From Bradyrhizobium algeriense (lineage in GTDB: Bacteria; Pseudomonadota; Alphaproteobacteria; Rhizobiales; Xanthobacteraceae), in NCBI RefSeq assembly GCF_003062295.1, contig NZ_PYCN01000006.1, positions 1 to 64,000 of the forward strand: 64,000 nucleotides of DNA. Reading direction: 5' to 3'. The notes beneath the pieces are model-generated. The model was not told the origin of the DNA and did no database searches. It saw only the letters and a list, made by a program, of their open reading frames with translations. The first letter of the stretch is position 1. The number at the start of each line of letters is the position of its first letter. Positions 61,072 to 64,000 of the stretch are shown here, piece after piece. Made by a program: the position numbers and the translations under genes.

Positions 61072-61902
61072 CTATTTGACGGCGCCGAAGGTCAGTCCAC
61101 GGACAAGCTGCCGCTGCGTGAACCATCCGAGAATGATGATCGGGGCAATGGCGAGCGTTGAGGCGGCCGACAGTTTTGCCCAGAACAGGCCCTCGGGACT
61201 TGAATAGGACGCGATGAATGTTGTGAGCGGTGCTGCGTCCAGGGTCGAAAGATTCAGTGTCCAGAACGCCTCGTTCCACGCCAGAATGAAATTGAGAAGA
61301 AGCGTCGAGGCAAGGCCCGGGATGGCCATCGGCGTCAGAACATAAACGAGTTCACGTCCGATGGTCGCACCATCCATCCGCGCCGCCTCCAGAATATCCT
61401 TCGGGATTTCCTTGAAATAGGTGAAGAGCATCCAGATCACGATCGGCAGATTGCCGAGACAAAGGATCATGACGAGACCGGCGCGCCTGTCGAGCAGCCC
61501 GAAATCCCGGTAGATCAGGTAAATCGGAACCAGCACGCCGACCGATGGCATCATCTTGGTCGAGAGCATCCAGAGCAGAACATCCTTGGTGCGTTTCGTC
61601 GGCGCGAACGCCATCGACCAGGCCGCCGGAATGGCAATGATCATCGCAATCAACGTCGATCCGCCGGCAATGATGATCGAATTGAGCGCATGATGAAAAT
61701 AGTCACTGCGCTCCTGCACTGTCGCGTAGTTCTCAGTGGTCCAGTGAAACAACAGGAATTTTGGCGGCATCGAGAACGCCTCGAGCTCGGTCTTGAAGCT
61801 CGTCAGCACCATCCACAGGATGGGCAGGAAAATCAGAAATCCGAACAGCCACGCCGCAGCGGTGGACACCCAGACGCGTCGTGCTGTGACCTTGCGTGCC
61901 AT
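61072..61902 (-). CDS. Carbohydrate ABC transporter permease (MalG/SmoG type)
   Basis: 276 residues with six membrane helices and the CUT1 permease loop [21 protein letters not shown]. It starts [24 protein letters not shown] after a short basic N-terminus. It is the second permease, only three bases after the first one's stop, so the two form a heterodimer. Confidence 0.94.
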   Translation of the reverse strand: MARKVTARRVWVSTAAAWLFGFLIFLPILWMVLTSFKTELEAFSMPPKFLLFHWTTENYATVQERSDYFHHALNSIIIAGGSTLIAMIIAIPAAWSMAFAPTKRTKDVLLWMLSTKMMPSVGVLVPIYLIYRDFGLLDRRAGLVMILCLGNLPIVIWMLFTYFKEIPKDILEAARMDGATIGRELVYVLTPMAIPGLASTLLLNFILAWNEAFWTLNLSTLDAAPLTTFIASYSSPEGLFWAKLSAASTLAIAPIIILGWFTQRQLVRGLTFGAVK

Positions 61903-61905
61903 CGC

Positions 61906-62778
61906 TTACGCCTCCAGATTCCGTCCGACGATCCGCACCAGGAAGAATGCGACGATATTGGCGATCACGACCGCGACCAGTCCACCGGCTGAGGCGTTGC
62001 CGACATCGTACTGGACCAGCGCCTGCGTATAGATCAGGAACGCGATATTGGTGGTCGCGAGGCCCGGGCCGCCGCCGGTCGTGACAAAGATCTCGGCGAA
62101 CACGGTCAGCAGGAAGATCGTTTCGATCAGGATGACTACGGTGATCGGCCGCGCCAGATGCGGCAAAGTGAGATAGATGAAGGTCGAAAGTGCGCTCGCC
62201 CCATCCATCTCGGCCGCTTCCTTCTGCTCCTCGTCCTGGGATTGCAGCGCCGTGAGCAGAATGAGGGTGGCGAACGGCAGCCATTGCCAGGCCACGATCA
62301 GGATCACCGCGAACAAAGGCACATCGTTGAACCAGTCGATCGGCGTTGCGCCCACTGATGTCGCGACCCAGGCGAACAGTCCGGACACCGGATGCATCAG
62401 GAGGTTCTTCCAGACCAGCGCGCTGACGGTCGGCATCACGAAGAACGGCGCGATCACCATCAGGCGGACGATGCTGCGCCCGACCACCTGCTGATCGAGC
62501 AGCAGCGCCAGCGGCGTGCCGAGCAGGATGGTGATTGCGAGCACCGATCCGACCAGCACCAGCGTGTTCCGTAGTGCGGTCAGAAAAGCGGGATCGGTGA
62601 GAAAATATCGAAAATTCTCCAGCCCGACGAAGCTCCAGGTTTCCGCATCGAGGAGGCTGTAGTGCAACGTCGAGAAGTAGATCGTCATTGCCAGCGGGAC
62701 GATCATCCAGATGAACAGCAATGCGACGGCCGGCGTCAGCAGGGCCCTTCCGAGCACCTGGGTTTGCTGCGTTGCCAT
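61906..62778 (-). CDS. Carbohydrate ABC transporter permease (MalF/SmoF type)
   Basis: 290 residues with six membrane helices and the EAA loop KEAAEMDGASALSTFIYLTLP. The N-terminal helix is VALLFIWMIVPLAMTIYFS. It is the first of two permease genes and follows the binding-protein gene after an 84-base gap that holds a strong hairpin. Confidence 0.94.
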   Translation of the reverse strand: MATQQTQVLGRALLTPAVALLFIWMIVPLAMTIYFSTLHYSLLDAETWSFVGLENFRYFLTDPAFLTALRNTLVLVGSVLAITILLGTPLALLLDQQVVGRSIVRLMVIAPFFVMPTVSALVWKNLLMHPVSGLFAWVATSVGATPIDWFNDVPLFAVILIVAWQWLPFATLILLTALQSQDEEQKEAAEMDGASALSTFIYLTLPHLARPITVVILIETIFLLTVFAEIFVTTGGGPGLATTNIAFLIYTQALVQYDVGNASAGGLVAVVIANIVAFFLVRIVGRNLEA

Positions 62779-62810
62779 CGCCGCCTCCTGTTATCTGGGA
62801 ATGGAGATGG

Positions 62811-62846
62811 GGCTGCCGTCACTGCCCCGGGAGCCTGACGGCAGCC
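62811..62846 (-). promoter_or_regulatory. Perfect 11-bp stem-loop between binding-protein and permease genes
   Basis: GGCTGCCGTCA (62811-62821) and TGACGGCAGCC (62836-62846) form a perfect 11-base inverted repeat with a 14-base loop. It lies 17 bases after the binding-protein stop in the direction of transcription and is not followed by a T run. Such hairpins protect the upstream mRNA end and give more binding protein than permease. Confidence 0.75.
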
Positions 62847-62862
62847 AGAATTGCGTGTCGCG

Positions 62863-64000
62863 CTACTTGATGTAGCCGGCGCGCTTCATTTCGCGTTCGG
62901 TGGCTGTTTGCGCGGCTGCGAGCGCAGCATCCACCGTCGATGACCCGGCCAACGCCGCCGAGAATTGCTGGCCGACGCTAGTTCCGATGCCCTGGAATTC
63001 CGGAATCGCCGCGTACTGCACGCCGACGTAAGGCACCGACTGCACGGTCGGCTTATTCGGATCGGCGGCATCGATCGATGCCAGCGTCAGCCTGGCGAAT
63101 GGCGCAACCTTCAGATATTCCGGATTCTGGTAGAGCGAGGTGCGGGTGCCGGGCGGGACATTGGCCCATCCTTCCTTCGAGGCGACGAGCTTGGTGTAGT
63201 CCTTGCTGGTCGCCCAGGCGATGAACTTCTCGGCGGCTGCGGTCTTCTTCGAGCCCGCAGGGATGGCGAGATTCCACGCCCACAGCCAGTTGGCGTTCTT
63301 GCCGAGCCCCGCATTCGGCGCAAGCGCGAAGCCGACCTTGTCGGCAACCTTGGAATCCTTGGGGTTGGTGACAAAGGACGCAGCCACCGTGGCATCGATC
63401 CACATCCCGCATTTGCCGGAGTTGAACAGCGCGAGGTTTTCATTGAAGCCGTTCGAGCTGGCGCCGGGAGGGCCCGCGGCCTTCATCAGATCGACATAGG
63501 TCGAAAGTGTCTTCTTCCATTCCGGCTTGTCGAATTGCGGCTGCCATTTCTCATCAAACCAGCGGGCGCCGAACGAGTTGGACATCGCGGTCAGGAACGC
63601 CATGTTCTCGCCCCAGCCCGCCTTGCCCCTCAGGCAGATGCCGAAGACGCCGCCGGATTTATCGGTAAGCTTTTTCGCCGCATCGATCACGAAATCCCAG
63701 GTCGGGTTTTCCGGCATGGTCAGGCCGGCCTTCTGGAACAGGTCGGTGCGATACATCACCATCGAACTCTCGCCATAGAACGGCGCGGCGTACAGCTTGC
63801 CCGAAACCGACACGGCATCCCGGATCTTCGGAAGCAGGTCCGCGGCGTCGTAGTCGGGTCCGAGATTGTCAAGCGGAATGAGCCAGTTCTTCTTGGCCCA
63901 GATCGGAACCTCATAGGTGCCGATGGTCAGGACGTCGAACTGTCCTCCCTTGGTCGCGATGTCGGTGGTGACGCGCTGGCGCAGGACGTTCTCTTCGAGT
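62863..64000 (-). CDS. Carbohydrate ABC transporter substrate-binding protein (5' end outside window)
   Basis: The gene runs off the right edge, so the signal peptide and start are not seen; an internal ATG at 63813 is not the true start. About 378 codons are visible. The frame reads EENVLRQRVTTDIATKGGQF and VLTIGTYEVPIWAKKNWL, then YAAPFYGESSMVMYRTDLF, WGENMAFLTAMSNSFGARWF and NFNE/NSGKCGMWIDATVAA-like segments. This is the extracellular solute-binding family 1, of the polyol (sorbitol/mannitol) branch as in SmoE. It is the first visible gene of the operon. Confidence 0.93.
   Translation of the reverse strand, partial: LEENVLRQRVTTDIATKGGQFDVLTIGTYEVPIWAKKNWLIPLDNLGPDYDAADLLPKIRDAVSVSGKLYAAPFYGESSMVMYRTDLFQKAGLTMPENPTWDFVIDAAKKLTDKSGGVFGICLRGKAGWGENMAFLTAMSNSFGARWFDEKWQPQFDKPEWKKTLSTYVDLMKAAGPPGASSNGFNENLALFNSGKCGMWIDATVAASFVTNPKDSKVADKVGFALAPNAGLGKNANWLWAWNLAIPAGSKKTAAAEKFIAWATSKDYTKLVASKEGWANVPPGTRTSLYQNPEYLKVAPFARLTLASIDAADPNKPTVQSVPYVGVQYAAIPEFQGIGTSVGQQFSAALAGSSTVDAALAAAQTATEREMKRAGYIK

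Overview
The window reads as a chromosomal segment of a Bradyrhizobium-like alphaproteobacterium. This is an inference from the uniformly high GC content and codon use, two alphaproteobacterial-type H-NS paralogues, PEP-CTERM proteins, rhizobial-type exopolysaccharide (EPS) genes and large ABC-transporter catabolic operons. I saw no tRNA, rRNA, CRISPR array or intact insertion sequence.

Region 1 (1-20.9 kb) is cell-surface biology. It holds a solitary APH-fold kinase, a type II-type secretin with a downstream lipoprotein (minus strand), and a four-gene nucleotide-sugar cassette (rfbF, SDR, rfbC-like, SDR). A secreted protein with a duplicated CX3C pattern, an H-NS protein, a WcaJ-type initiating sugar transferase, small membrane proteins and a degenerate nucleotidyl cyclase follow. 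Two PEP-CTERM proteins, each with its own hairpin terminator, bracket a UDP-GlcNAc 2-epimerase plus NfrB-type glycosyltransferase pair. That pair resembles the N4-glycan (ManNAc polymer) system. A second H-NS gene closes the region.

Region 2 (21.3-36.7 kb) is metabolic. A nitroreductase and a divergent YeiH exporter/LysR pair lead into a bidirectional catabolic regulon. A LacI regulator sits at its centre beside two consensus LacI/GalR operators (29501-29516 and 29589-29602). Leftward run two DapA-fold lyases, an amino-acid-type permease, its ATPase and an SDR. Rightward run the LacI gene, a tautomerase, an acyl-CoA dehydrogenase, a CoA-transferase, a MaoC hydratase, a periplasmic binding protein and a dihydropyrimidinase-family hydrolase. 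I recognise every part but not the pathway, so this is the best candidate here for an undescribed system. It ends next to a remnant of the metK 3' end.

Region 3 (37-55.2 kb) is an EPS locus: galE, an ExoF-type export protein, a Wzx-type flippase and a secreted GH16 glycanase. An 11-gene, mostly overlapping minus-strand operon runs from an ExoY-like initiating transferase through glycosyltransferases, a pyruvyltransferase, a Wzy-like polymerase, a Wzz/BY-kinase fusion with a broken Walker A, methyltransferases and an acyltransferase. Two homologous small membrane proteins (11486 and 38510), remotely like SyrA/ExoX repressors, lie near the two initiating transferases.

Region 4 (55.7-64 kb) starts with a stand-alone IS1595-like zinc-ribbon protein. 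It continues with a minus-strand polyol/sugar operon: binding protein (cut by the window edge), two permeases, ATPase, SDR, FGGY kinase and PfkB kinase, with a strong intergenic hairpin after the binding-protein gene.
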